6,727 nucleotides of DNA from Candidatus Heimdallarchaeota archaeon (GCA_030628305.1 DAOVRE010000081.1:1-6727), one strand, 5' to 3'. Positions 1-6,046 are shown, numbered from the stretch's first letter. A program made the numbers and translations. Notes: a model not told the origin generated them from the letters alone.

Positions 1-1
1 A

Positions 2-463
2 AAAACATTTGGAATACTTAATACTTTGAATTTAGATGGGACTCCTCATACAACAGGAATTCTATATGCAGTTTCAAAACCTGATGCTGAATTTGCTTTA
101 TATCTTCTAACTTCAAAGAAATATAAGAAAATAAGAAACATCAAGAATAATCCGAAAATATCTTTCATTATTCCTTTTCCGCATCATCACTTACGTTTTG
201 TCCCTTCAGGTACAATTACATTGAATGGTATTGCTAAATTAGTCCCATTAAATTCAAGGGATATAATTGAAATTTTTTTTGAGAAGAGAATTCTGAAATT
301 GATAATTGCAGATATTAATTTTAAGAAAAATGAAGAACTTGTTTTCATTAAAATAGAACCCGATCCTAAGATTTCATGTTTTGGAGTTGGTTTTAGTATC
401 TGGAAGCTGCGAGGTTCTCATACTGAAGGTAGATATTTTGTTACTATCCCTCCTGAGAAGTGA
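2..463 (+). CDS. Pyridoxamine 5'-phosphate oxidase-like (FMN-binding split-barrel) protein, 5'-truncated by window edge
   Basis: The reading frame is open to the left edge, so the true start lies outside the window; 153 residues are visible. It begins KTFGILNTLNLDGTPHTTG. The pattern of a short strand, then 'N-x-DG-x-PHTTG', is the first beta-hairpin of the PPOX/flavin-reductase-like split barrel (PF01243 type). The later stretches KKIRNIKNNPKISFIIPFP and HHHLRFVPSG match the 'K...N...NP.vs' strand and the PFPH loop seen in small archaeal and bacterial members. The TTG at 26 should not be taken as the start, because conserved sequence continues upstream of it. Such proteins usually bind FMN or F420 as dimers and reduce or oxidise small molecules; the substrate cannot be told here. 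It ends at TGA 461-463 and converges on the sulfotransferase genes. Confidence 0.8.
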   Translation, partial: KTFGILNTLNLDGTPHTTGILYAVSKPDAEFALYLLTSKKYKKIRNIKNNPKISFIIPFPHHHLRFVPSGTITLNGIAKLVPLNSRDIIEIFFEKRILKLIIADINFKKNEELVFIKIEPDPKISCFGVGFSIWKLRGSHTEGRYFVTIPPEK

Positions 464-481
464 ATGTGAGAGAATAATTAG

Positions 482-590
482 TTCAAAAAGTGCAGGAAAA
501 CTTGTCCAAACTGCAGTACTAAAATTGAAAAAAATAAGTGTTGCTGACACAAACAACTATATCTGTTCAAACTGTCAAAAGTTTGAATAA
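482..590 (+). pseudogene. Possible zinc-ribbon remnant split by a frameshift in an A7 run
   Basis: Reading from 482 gives FKKCRKTCPNCSTKIEK, which carries a CPNC knuckle. This frame runs past an A7 tract (528-534) and stops at 545. In another frame, right after the same tract, the sequence reads NNYICSNCQKFE and stops at 588-590, giving a second CxxC knuckle and a typical ribbon tail. Removing one A from the A7 tract would join the two into a single C-x2-C...C-x2-C zinc ribbon. No start codon is present upstream: a TAG lies at 479-481 and further stops at 461 and 467. It is therefore a fragment at best, either real decay or a homopolymer sequencing error. The end of the second half also forms a hairpin, so the protein-like look may be chance. 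No function is proposed. Confidence 0.3.
566..587. terminator. Hairpin between convergent genes, possible bidirectional terminator
   Basis: TTCAAACT (566-573) and AGTTTGAA (580-587) are perfect 8-base inverted arms around a 6-base loop. The hairpin begins 11 nt beyond the stop codon of the sulfotransferase ending at 599. On that strand it is followed about 30 nt later by a T7 tract (complement of 528-534). Position and symmetry fit a transcript end for converging genes. The T tract is not adjacent, so its strength as a terminator is uncertain. Confidence 0.4.
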
Positions 591-598
591 TTGTATTC

Positions 599-1684
599 TT
601 AAGCTTGTTTTGGTTTATTATATCCCATTTTATCAATTATTGTGTGCAAATAAGAATAAATCATTTGTTTGTCTTTTAACGAAATGTTATACTTATGTCT
701 TTCATAGTCTTTCTCACTTGTAAGATATTCTTCAATTTCAGGTAAAGCTTCTTCAAAACCTTCGAGATTAAGTTTATCATAAATCTGCTTTATGAAAGTT
801 ATAGGATCAGCTATGAAATCTTCATATTTGATTTCAACTAAATTATGTTTTGGAACTAGTTTTTTGTCTTTGTAATATTTCTCATAGATATCTCTATAAG
901 AATTGAGAATAAACTTATTTAGATCTGGATACCCTTTTTGTAATCTAAGGAGTTTACCTGTTCTTTCATGCAATCGTTTTGTTGAAAAGAATACCTCATA
1001 TGGGTCTCTATAAATATGAACAAATTTGGCGTTGGGATAAAGATCTATAAGAAGGTCAACTTTTGCTGTATCAAATGGACTTTTCAGAATTAGTAATTTG
1101 TTCCCTTTTTTCATATAAAGTTTTTTGATAACATAGTCTGTATAAAATTTGATTTTGTTTATTTGATTCTGAGATAAGCCTTTAAATAAAGCATATCGAC
1201 CGTAGACCTCAACATTCAAAGGGAAATAACCCCCCAAGAATGGAGACATTGAACACAGATTGGCAATTGCAATCTCATGTTCATGTGGTGAATCTACACC
1301 AAATTTAACATCATCTTGAGGTCTAGTTTCTGGTAAAAACAAACCAAGTAGCCATTTCATCAGTTTTTCAAAATACAGAAAATGATTGGAGAAGATTGAT
1401 TCGAACACAGTCATACAATTATGATTGGGGTTTCGAATAAGTAATTCTTGGAGAAAGGTTGTTCCATTTCTCCAGTGACCTAGAATGAAGAGCGGATCTT
1501 TTTCTAATTTTATATTCTTTACTTTACGATTGAAAAGCAAAGCTTCTATCCAACCAAAAGGAGTGAAAAATACTACAAGTAGAGTGATAAAGAAAATTTG
1601 TGGTATTCTTTTTAGAGATAGGTTAAACTGATTCTCAATCAATAACCTCATCCATGTTCTAAAGTTTGCACCAACAGCAAACAT
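599..1684 (-). CDS. PAPS-dependent sulfotransferase family protein (downstream tandem copy)
   Basis: The product has 361 residues from the ATG at 1684. A TTG at 1699 would add five residues (VVIT region), but the ATG aligns with the first residue of the neighbouring paralogue. The 5'-phosphosulfate loop is at about 67-78 (FILGHWRNGTTF) and the 3'-phosphate site at about 221-236 (HIYRDPYEVFFSTKR, with R226 and S234). RPQDD (121-125), SPHEHEIAIANL (132-143) and EIKYEDFIADP (284-294) are further family landmarks of the Sulfotransfer_3 type. These enzymes move a sulfuryl group from PAPS to a hydroxyl or amine acceptor; the acceptor here is unknown. Residues 29-51 are strongly hydrophobic, broken by TPFGW, and could tether the enzyme to the membrane. 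The gene lies 47 nt downstream of its paralogue on the same strand, probably in one transcript. All PAPS-site motifs look intact. Confidence 0.85.
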   Translation of the reverse strand: MFAVGANFRTWMRLLIENQFNLSLKRIPQIFFITLLVVFFTPFGWIEALLFNRKVKNIKLEKDPLFILGHWRNGTTFLQELLIRNPNHNCMTVFESIFSNHFLYFEKLMKWLLGLFLPETRPQDDVKFGVDSPHEHEIAIANLCSMSPFLGGYFPLNVEVYGRYALFKGLSQNQINKIKFYTDYVIKKLYMKKGNKLLILKSPFDTAKVDLLIDLYPNAKFVHIYRDPYEVFFSTKRLHERTGKLLRLQKGYPDLNKFILNSYRDIYEKYYKDKKLVPKHNLVEIKYEDFIADPITFIKQIYDKLNLEGFEEALPEIEEYLTSEKDYERHKYNISLKDKQMIYSYLHTIIDKMGYNKPKQA

Positions 1685-1731
1685 TGTAATTACAACCAAA
1701 TACTAAGTTACTTTCTAAACCTTATTAAATT

Positions 1732-2814
1732 TTAGATGAACGCTTTTTCATATTTCATCTTTTCGAAAATATTTTGCCATCGTGTGAAAATTCTTTTCTT
1801 TTCTTCAGGTGGAATGTTGTATTTGCTAGGAGTGTAGCCCTTATTTTTTTCAATATAATTCTCAATATATGGCTTAGCTTCATTAAATCTTGGTAGTGAT
1901 AAAGAATCATATATTTTTTCCATTTCATCTACCGGATTTGCTATGAATTCTTCATATCTAATTTCGATGAAATTTTCTTTAGGTATTAAATCTACTTCTT
2001 TGTAGAACTTAGTATACATTCCTTCATATATCTCAAGAACAAATTTATCCAGATCTGGATATCCCTCTTGAAGCTGAAAAATAGGAACTAATTTCTGGTG
2101 CATTCTTTTTGTTGAGTAGTAAACTTCGTAGGGATTACGAGTAATATGAATATATTTCGCGTCTGGAAACAGCTCTAACAGGAATCCAACCCGAGCAGTA
2201 TCAACAGGACTTTTTAGAACTAATCTTTTGTATTTTTTCTTAACTATCAATTTTTTCATCAAGTATCTAAAACTACTTTTTATTTTCCCAATTTGTTTTT
2301 CAGATAATCCCTCAAGAGTAACATACTTGTTGTAAGCATCCTGGTTATTAGGAAAATATGCTCCGGAATAGGGTGACATAGAGCTTAGGTTAGCGATTGC
2401 AAAATCATGTTCACTAGGTAAATCAGAAGTAATTTTCAAGTCATCTTGAGGTCTTGTTTCGGGAAGAAAAAGATTAAGAAACCATCTTAAAAACGAAGAA
2501 GAATAGAGAAAGTGATTAGGAAATACACTCTCAAAAAGTGCCATGAATTCATAGTCAGGATTACAGTTAAAGAGTTCATGTAGAAATGTTGTTCCTTGAC
2601 GCCAATGTCCAAGTATGAATATTGGCTGATGTTTCAGTTCAACTTCACCTAGTTTTCTCCAAACAAGCAATCTTTCAATTATGGCTAGAGGTGTAAAAAG
2701 TATAATTATAAAAGTTATTACAAAAACATGAGGAAGTTTTTTCCAAGAAATATCTAGTTTATTCTCAAACAACAATTTCAACCAAATAAATATGTTAGTC
2801 CCAACTGCAAAGAT
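1732..2814 (-). CDS. PAPS-dependent sulfotransferase family protein (upstream tandem copy), probable ATC start
   Basis: The product has 360 residues when read from the ATC at 2814. The first ATG/GTG/TTG-type start in frame is TTG at 2781, which would remove 11 residues. Those residues (IFAVGTNIFIW) align with MFAVGANFRTW of the neighbouring copy, so the longer form is preferred. GGAGG at 2823-2827 lies 8 nt before the ATC, an ideal distance, and a TAG closes the frame just upstream. Key sites are the PAPS 5' loop at about 67-78 (FILGHWRQGTTF), RPQDD at 121-125, and the 3'-phosphate site HITRNPYEVYYSTKR at about 223-237. Residues 29-51 form a hydrophobic segment. A hand alignment to the downstream copy gives about 180 of 360 identical residues with no gaps, so both come from one duplication and are under selection. 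The acceptor is unknown; two diverged copies may serve two related acceptors. Confidence 0.82.
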   Translation of the reverse strand: MFAVGTNIFIWLKLLFENKLDISWKKLPHVFVITFIIILFTPLAIIERLLVWRKLGEVELKHQPIFILGHWRQGTTFLHELFNCNPDYEFMALFESVFPNHFLYSSSFLRWFLNLFLPETRPQDDLKITSDLPSEHDFAIANLSSMSPYSGAYFPNNQDAYNKYVTLEGLSEKQIGKIKSSFRYLMKKLIVKKKYKRLVLKSPVDTARVGFLLELFPDAKYIHITRNPYEVYYSTKRMHQKLVPIFQLQEGYPDLDKFVLEIYEGMYTKFYKEVDLIPKENFIEIRYEEFIANPVDEMEKIYDSLSLPRFNEAKPYIENYIEKNKGYTPSKYNIPPEEKKRIFTRWQNIFEKMKYEKAFI

Positions 2815-2822
2815 TTGAATAA

Positions 2823-2827
2823 CCTCC
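2823..2827 (-). promoter_or_regulatory. Strong Shine-Dalgarno (GGAGG) supporting an upstream, non-canonical start
   Basis: On the minus strand GGAGG is followed by 8 nt and then ATC (2814-2812). Relative to the TTG at 2781 it would be about 41 nt away, too far to act. This site is the main non-homology reason to place the start of the upstream sulfotransferase at the ATC. Confidence 0.6.
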
Positions 2828-2850
2828 TATACAGATGAATATTTGAAATT

Positions 2851-2860
2851 TCTATATTAT
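2851..2860 (-). promoter_or_regulatory. Candidate TATA box for the sulfotransferase pair
   Basis: The minus strand reads CTTTTC then ATAATATAGA, a TATA-like element. About 25 nt downstream lies roughly 2830, just before the GGAGG at 2827-2823. That would give a short leader ending at the ATC. The region is A+T-rich throughout, so TATA-like matches are expected by chance; the fit rests on spacing. Confidence 0.3.
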
Positions 2861-2887
2861 GAAAAGTTGTGTGAAACGAAACATTTG

Positions 2888-2903
2888 CTGAGATGAATCT
2901 CAG
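2888..2903. repeat. Short palindrome upstream of the sulfotransferase pair
   Basis: CTGAGAT (2888-2894) and ATCTCAG (2897-2903) are perfect 7-base inverted arms separated by GA. It lies about 30 nt upstream of the candidate TATA box of the minus-strand genes, where an activator site could sit. It differs from the TACT/AGTA sites on the other side of the intergenic region. No regulator can be named. Confidence 0.35.
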
Positions 2904-3140
2904 ATTTCATCAAATAAAATACTAAACAAATAAAGAAAAGACCTATGAAATTGTGTGTAAATAATTTCTGGTCATTGTACTTAAATTAGGTGGATTAACT
3001 TAACGTTTTTTCTAGGTCCATTTCATTCTATCATATTCTTTATTTCGAAGTTCTTGAAATGTTTTCTGACAATTGAAGACATTTCTTTCATGAATTATAA
3101 TAATTAATTAAACCCTTAAGATTTTGGCATGAATGGTTGA

Positions 3141-3148
3141 ATATATTT
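3141..3148 (+). promoter_or_regulatory. Candidate distal TATA box of the ABC operon
   Basis: The sequence ATATATTT is a reasonable archaeal TATA match. Transcription would begin near 3170, at the right edge of the first palindrome (3153-3171). That palindrome would then sit between the TATA box and the transcription start, a classic position for repression. Confidence 0.35.
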
Positions 3149-3152
3149 GTCG

Positions 3153-3171
3153 CTACTCTCTTTGGTAGTAG
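3153..3171. promoter_or_regulatory. Operator candidate 1 (CTACT-N9-AGTAG)
   Basis: CTACT (3153-3157) and AGTAG (3167-3171) are inverted around a 9-nt spacer. The spacer ends GGT, as does that of the second copy, which has the same arm core and the same 9-nt spacing. Two equal sites with equal spacing in front of an operon that encodes a TrmB-type regulator make this a likely binding site of that regulator. As far as I recall, a TACT-spacer-AGTA type of site has been described for haloarchaeal TrmB. Confidence 0.55.
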
Positions 3172-3183
3172 TTGTGAGAAAGA

Positions 3184-3192
3184 TTTATTATT
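3184..3192 (+). promoter_or_regulatory. Candidate proximal TATA box of the ABC operon
   Basis: TTTATTATT follows the purine-rich stretch GAGAAAGA (3176-3183), which could serve as a TFB-recognition element. A start about 25 nt downstream would fall near 3212, inside the second palindrome. This would leave a leader of roughly 40 nt holding the ribosome site AAGGTGA at 3241-3247. Confidence 0.45.
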
Positions 3193-3196
3193 ATTG

Positions 3197-3221
3197 TTAC
3201 TACTGTCAATGGTAGTAGTAA
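3197..3221. promoter_or_regulatory. Operator candidate 2 (TTACTACT-N9-AGTAGTAA)
   Basis: The 8-base arms at 3197-3204 and 3214-3221 are perfect inverted repeats around a 9-nt spacer. This is the stronger of the two palindromes. It lies just after the proximal TATA box and would cover the transcription start. The two palindrome centres are about 47 nt apart. The likely ligand is the TrmB-type protein encoded at 5182-6006. Confidence 0.65.
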
Positions 3222-3230
3222 TCGTTTAGT

Positions 3231-3238
3231 TTACTACT
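3231..3238. promoter_or_regulatory. Third operator half-site (TTACTACT)
   Basis: This exactly repeats the left arm of operator 2. It lies 9 nt after the right arm of operator 2, so the three arms at 3197, 3214 and 3231 recur every 17 nt with alternating orientation. No right-hand partner follows. In RNA the middle arm could pair with either outer arm; pairing with this one would place a hairpin next to the ribosome site at 3241-3247. Confidence 0.45.
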
Positions 3239-3251
3239 TGAAGGTGATAAA

Positions 3252-4007
3252 TTGGCTATTGAAAGTGAGTATGTAATTGAAACTCAAGATCTTGTTAAAA
3301 TATACAAAACAGGTAAAGTTAAGGCAGTTGATGGTCTAAATCTTAAAATCAAAAAAGGAGAAATATATGCTTTAATTGGTGCAAATGGTAGTGGAAAAAC
3401 TACTTCTCTAAATATGATTTCTGGGGCACTCTTTCCTACTTCAGGGAATATTCGCGTTCTCGGGTATAATGTACCCAAACATCGAAGAATAATCTCAAAT
3501 TACATTGGAATAGCTCCACAAGATTACTCCATATTCTATGATTTAAGTCTAGAAGAGAATGTTAGGTTTTTCTCTAGAATTTATGGTATGACCAAAGCTG
3601 AATTTGAACCTCGTTTTAACGAACTTCTTAATATTTTAAGATTAGAAGAGAAAAGAAAAGCTCTTGCAAAGAATCTGTCCGGTGGTATGAAAAGAAGAAC
3701 TAGTATCGCTTGTGCATTAATTCACAATCCAAGAATCGTTTTCTTTGATGAAGCAACAGTAGGTATAGATCCAGTTCTTAGAACTTTTTTCTGGAAGTAT
3801 TTTCATTCCCTAAAAGAAGACGGGATAACTTTAGTTATTACATCCCATGTAATGGATGAAGCTGAAAGAGCAGATAGGATTGGTTTAATGCGAGGAGGTA
3901 AGCTCATTGCAGAAGGTACCCCATCAGAATTGAGGAATAAACATAATGCTGATAGTATTGAAGAGATATTCATCAAACTTAGTGAAGGAGTGATTATCGA
4001 TGAGTAA
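3252..4007 (+). CDS. ABC transporter ATP-binding protein (ABC-2/exporter type)
   Basis: This 251-residue nucleotide-binding subunit powers the membrane partner encoded next. All catalytic elements are present: Walker A IGANGSGKTT (42-51, K49), Q-loop Q90, signature LSGGMKRR (142-149), Walker B IVFFDE (162-167), D-loop GIDP (171-174) and switch H199 in TSHVMDEAERAD. The 'PTSGNIRVLGYNV' and 'MDEAERADRIGLMRGGKLIAEGTPSEL' segments are typical of the CcmA/NatA/drug-exporter group. The start is TTG at 3252: the frame is open only from 3222, has no ATG or GTG before it, and AAGGTGA at 3241-3247 lies 4 nt upstream. The gene overlaps the permease by 8 nt (ATGAGTAA). Length is normal for the family. 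The substrate cannot be read from an ATPase. Confidence 0.93.
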   Translation: MAIESEYVIETQDLVKIYKTGKVKAVDGLNLKIKKGEIYALIGANGSGKTTSLNMISGALFPTSGNIRVLGYNVPKHRRIISNYIGIAPQDYSIFYDLSLEENVRFFSRIYGMTKAEFEPRFNELLNILRLEEKRKALAKNLSGGMKRRTSIACALIHNPRIVFFDEATVGIDPVLRTFFWKYFHSLKEDGITLVITSHVMDEAERADRIGLMRGGKLIAEGTPSELRNKHNADSIEEIFIKLSEGVIIDE

Positions 4008-5172
4008 GAAGGATGTTGATCTGAAACCGAAGAATCTAAACTTTTCTCTCAGAAGAACAATGGCAATAGCTTTTCGGACTATGAATCAATTTCGAAGAGA
4101 TAGGAGAACTATCGCTCTTATGTCAATCGTTCCCATTGTAATTATGCTAATTTTCGGTTTAGCATTCAGTGGGGAAGTTAGAAATGTGCCTGTCATTATT
4201 GATAACCAAGATGTGTTATATACTAATCCATTTCCTCCAATTAGTTTGCATCTAGGACCAAATATAACAGATAATTTGGTTGCTGATGATGGAGTAGATG
4301 TGACTTTTGGAAATTATGATCAAGGAATCGATTCTGTTGAACTAGGAGATGTTTATGCAGCTGTACTTATTCCAGCTAACTTCTCTGAACTTGTGGTTCG
4401 AATGTTAACAGGAGAGAATGTTACAATTCAACTTTATGTCTACATTGATGCAACGAAACCTACAATCAGAGCAAGCGTCATGAGTACAATATATGATGCA
4501 CTCGACAGTGCTGTTGGAGACAGAGGTATAAAACTTGTTCAGATTCTTGCTCATGATGGAGCTGAATTTACTGGTCTAGATGTCGGTATTCCATCTGTAA
4601 TAGCATTTGTTATTATTTTCCTCTTAGTGATCGTGGGTACAATTACTGTTACAAGAGAAAAAATACAAGGAACACAAGATAGGTTGTATTCTACACCACT
4701 TCGATCCTCAGAACGTCTATTAGGCTATGTTATTGGTTTGTTACTAATTGCAATATTGATGATTTCACTAACACTCATATTTGGTGTACTTGTGTTTGGA
4801 GTGAAAGTGCATGGGAATGTGTTTCTTTTAATCTTTGCAGCTTTGATTTTTGGAATAGCTCATGTTTTTCTTGCTGTATTTCTATCAAATTTCGCTCAGA
4901 ACGAATTGCAGGCAATACAATTTGCTCCATTGACAGCTCTTCCAAGCATGGCTCTCGGTGGGATGTTGGTTCCTATAGTCAGTCTCCCAGTATGGTTACA
5001 ACCTTTATCTTATGTAGTTCCTTTAACATATGGTATCAATCTATTTGAAGGTATCATGCTTAAAGGATGGGGATTCAAAGAACTATGGGTAGATTTTACT
5101 GTTGTAGCTGGAATGTGTTTACTATTCTTCATACTTGCGGTTGTAACTGTAAGGAACAGAATGAGAGATTAG
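4000..5172 (+). CDS. ABC-2 type transporter permease
   Basis: The 390-residue membrane subunit has the layout of the ABC2_membrane_3 group. Residues 1-37 form a basic cytoplasmic start, TM1 is about 38-57, and a large extracytoplasmic domain spans about 58-197. Further membrane segments follow at about 197-217, 241-267, 273-295, 306-326 and 364-383. The cytoplasmic turn after TM2 (TREKIQGTQDRLYSTPLRSS, 218-237) has the E...GT...L..TP pattern that usually contacts the ATPase. The outer domain holds three N-x-S/T sequons (N88, N127, N140), fitting its exposed location. GGAGTGA at 3987-3993 is the ribosome site, inside the ATPase gene. The complex probably works as a homodimer with two ATPases and exports a lipid, drug or other small molecule; the cargo is unknown. 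Confidence 0.9.
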   Translation: MSKKDVDLKPKNLNFSLRRTMAIAFRTMNQFRRDRRTIALMSIVPIVIMLIFGLAFSGEVRNVPVIIDNQDVLYTNPFPPISLHLGPNITDNLVADDGVDVTFGNYDQGIDSVELGDVYAAVLIPANFSELVVRMLTGENVTIQLYVYIDATKPTIRASVMSTIYDALDSAVGDRGIKLVQILAHDGAEFTGLDVGIPSVIAFVIIFLLVIVGTITVTREKIQGTQDRLYSTPLRSSERLLGYVIGLLLIAILMISLTLIFGVLVFGVKVHGNVFLLIFAALIFGIAHVFLAVFLSNFAQNELQAIQFAPLTALPSMALGGMLVPIVSLPVWLQPLSYVVPLTYGINLFEGIMLKGWGFKELWVDFTVVAGMCLLFFILAVVTVRNRMRD

Positions 5173-5181
5173 GTGTGAAAA

Positions 5182-6006
5182 ATGAAAGGGACCAAACCTA
5201 TCTCTTTTTCTAAAGAAGAAGCAATTAATGCACTGACAAGTCTTGGTTTAACACTTGGAGAAGCTAAGACATATACAGCTTTAGTTGGAATAGGACCTAC
5301 ATACGCTTCAACAATTGCTCGATTAGCAAAAGTTCCACAACCCAAAGTCTATGGTCATCTAGAAAATCTCATTCAACGAACTTTCGTTACTAGACAAGCA
5401 AAGGAAGGAGTACCAGATACTTTTACAGCTGTTCCATATGAGCTAGTAATTGAGTCTCTCGAAGAAGAAGTTACGGAAAAAATCAAAGCTGCAACCAAGT
5501 ATTTTGAGGGTGTAAAAGATCTGCAAAAAACCAGAGAAGTTGAAGACCTGTTTTCTTATTTCGAAGGAGATAAAGCAGTTTTTGCTGGTTTAAAAACTGT
5601 GATTGGTAAAATTGAGAAAAATGTTATTCTTATAGTGACCAACACTGTTCATGAGAAAACACTTTCAGAACTACTAAAAGATAGAAAGAAAACAAATCCG
5701 AAAATTAAGATTCTTCATCTCGATGTGAAAGAAAATGTGTTTATGAGAGCTCCTCCCTTTAAACGCTTGGTTAAATCAGATGGGTTTAAAGGATTGATGT
5801 CGAATAGACCTTCTATTCTTTATGTTGATGTAGACTTTGAGAATATGTCCTGTTCATCGATGAATATGATTCTTCCTCAAATAGATGAATTTGGTACAGC
5901 TCTTATTAACATAAAACATCCAATCGCTTTACATTTTCAAATTCAACTTGTCTCAAGTCTCTTAGAATCATTCGAAACAATAGGTATGAGTATTAAAGAG
6001 CTCTAA
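5182..6006 (+). CDS. TrmB-family transcriptional regulator
   Basis: The 274-residue protein starts with a TrmB-type winged helix-turn-helix at about 12-95. It includes LGLTLGEAKTYTALVGIG (21-38), the recognition region STIARLAKVPQPKVYGHLENL (43-63), and a wing ending FTAVPYELVIESLEEE. A charged helix (about 92-120) follows and could form a coiled-coil dimer. The rest, about 122-274, is a mixed alpha/beta domain (FSYFEGDKAVFAGLKTVIGK, then NVILIVTN) like the effector part of short archaeal TrmB-like proteins. The protein is shorter than the roughly 340-residue sugar-binding TrmB of Thermococcus, so a sugar ligand should not be assumed. It is the last gene of the ABC operon, 9 nt after the permease, with AGGTG as ribosome site. 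It probably controls its own operon through the TACT-N9-AGTA sites; whether it represses or activates is unproven. Confidence 0.87.
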   Translation: MKGTKPISFSKEEAINALTSLGLTLGEAKTYTALVGIGPTYASTIARLAKVPQPKVYGHLENLIQRTFVTRQAKEGVPDTFTAVPYELVIESLEEEVTEKIKAATKYFEGVKDLQKTREVEDLFSYFEGDKAVFAGLKTVIGKIEKNVILIVTNTVHEKTLSELLKDRKKTNPKIKILHLDVKENVFMRAPPFKRLVKSDGFKGLMSNRPSILYVDVDFENMSCSSMNMILPQIDEFGTALINIKHPIALHFQIQLVSSLLESFETIGMSIKEL

Positions 6007-6018
6007 TCGAGATACAGC

Positions 6019-6025
6019 TATAAAT
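6019..6025 (+). promoter_or_regulatory. TATA box of the truncated TPP-enzyme gene (leaderless type)
   Basis: TATAAAT is a near-consensus archaeal TATA element. Its centre (6022) is 25 nt before the ATG at 6047, so transcription would begin at or next to the start codon. No ribosome site precedes that ATG. This looks like the surviving promoter of a gene that was later cut. Confidence 0.5.
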
Positions 6026-6028
6026 CCC

Positions 6029-6037
6029 TTTTTTTTT
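6029..6037 (+). terminator. Oligo-T terminator of the ABC/TrmB operon
   Basis: A T9 tract lies 22 nt after the TrmB stop codon, followed by C and more T. Oligo-T tracts of this length end archaeal transcripts without needing a hairpin. Confidence 0.6.
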
Positions 6038-6046
6038 CTTTATTTA

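Larger units (their letters stand above)
2815..3251. other. Divergent intergenic region, 437 nt
   Basis: This separates the minus-strand sulfotransferases from the plus-strand ABC operon. The left end (to about 2911) has the ribosome site, a TATA-like box and a 16-nt palindrome for the sulfotransferases. The right end (from about 3141) has two TATA-like boxes and the TACT/AGTA operator candidates of the ABC operon. The middle, about 2912-3135, is A+T-rich with a small perfect palindrome TTCATGAA near 3090. I see no convincing gene, RNA fold or repeat there. Confidence 0.6.

Noticed and set aside
26..28. TTG as the start of the flavoprotein gene
   Set aside because: The frame continues open to the window edge and the upstream residues KTFGILNT fit the conserved first strand, so the start is outside the window.
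374..556. Minus-strand open frame opposite the flavoprotein end
   Set aside because: It is antisense to a recognised coding region, with low-complexity composition and no recognisable motif.
381..590. Open frame of 69 codons overlapping the end of the flavoprotein gene
   Set aside because: Most of it is an out-of-frame reading of the flavoprotein gene. Only the last ~12 codons (YICSNCQKFE) look like protein, and these are treated under the zinc-ribbon remnant.
538..723. Plus-strand open frame overlapping the sulfotransferase 3' end
   Set aside because: It is antisense to a well-supported gene, with no motif.
599..2814. The two similar minus-strand genes as parts of a mobile element
   Set aside because: There are no terminal inverted repeats, no target-site duplication and no transposase. 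Both encode sulfotransferases, so simple tandem duplication is enough.
3178..3250. Riboswitch or attenuator in the leader of the ABC operon
   Set aside because: The repeats are symmetric DNA-type operator arms next to a TATA box, and no T-rich terminator follows the possible hairpins. An RNA role is left only as a possibility.
3284..3478. Minus-strand open frame inside the ABC ATPase
   Set aside because: It is a shadow of the Walker A region of a clear ABC ATPase.
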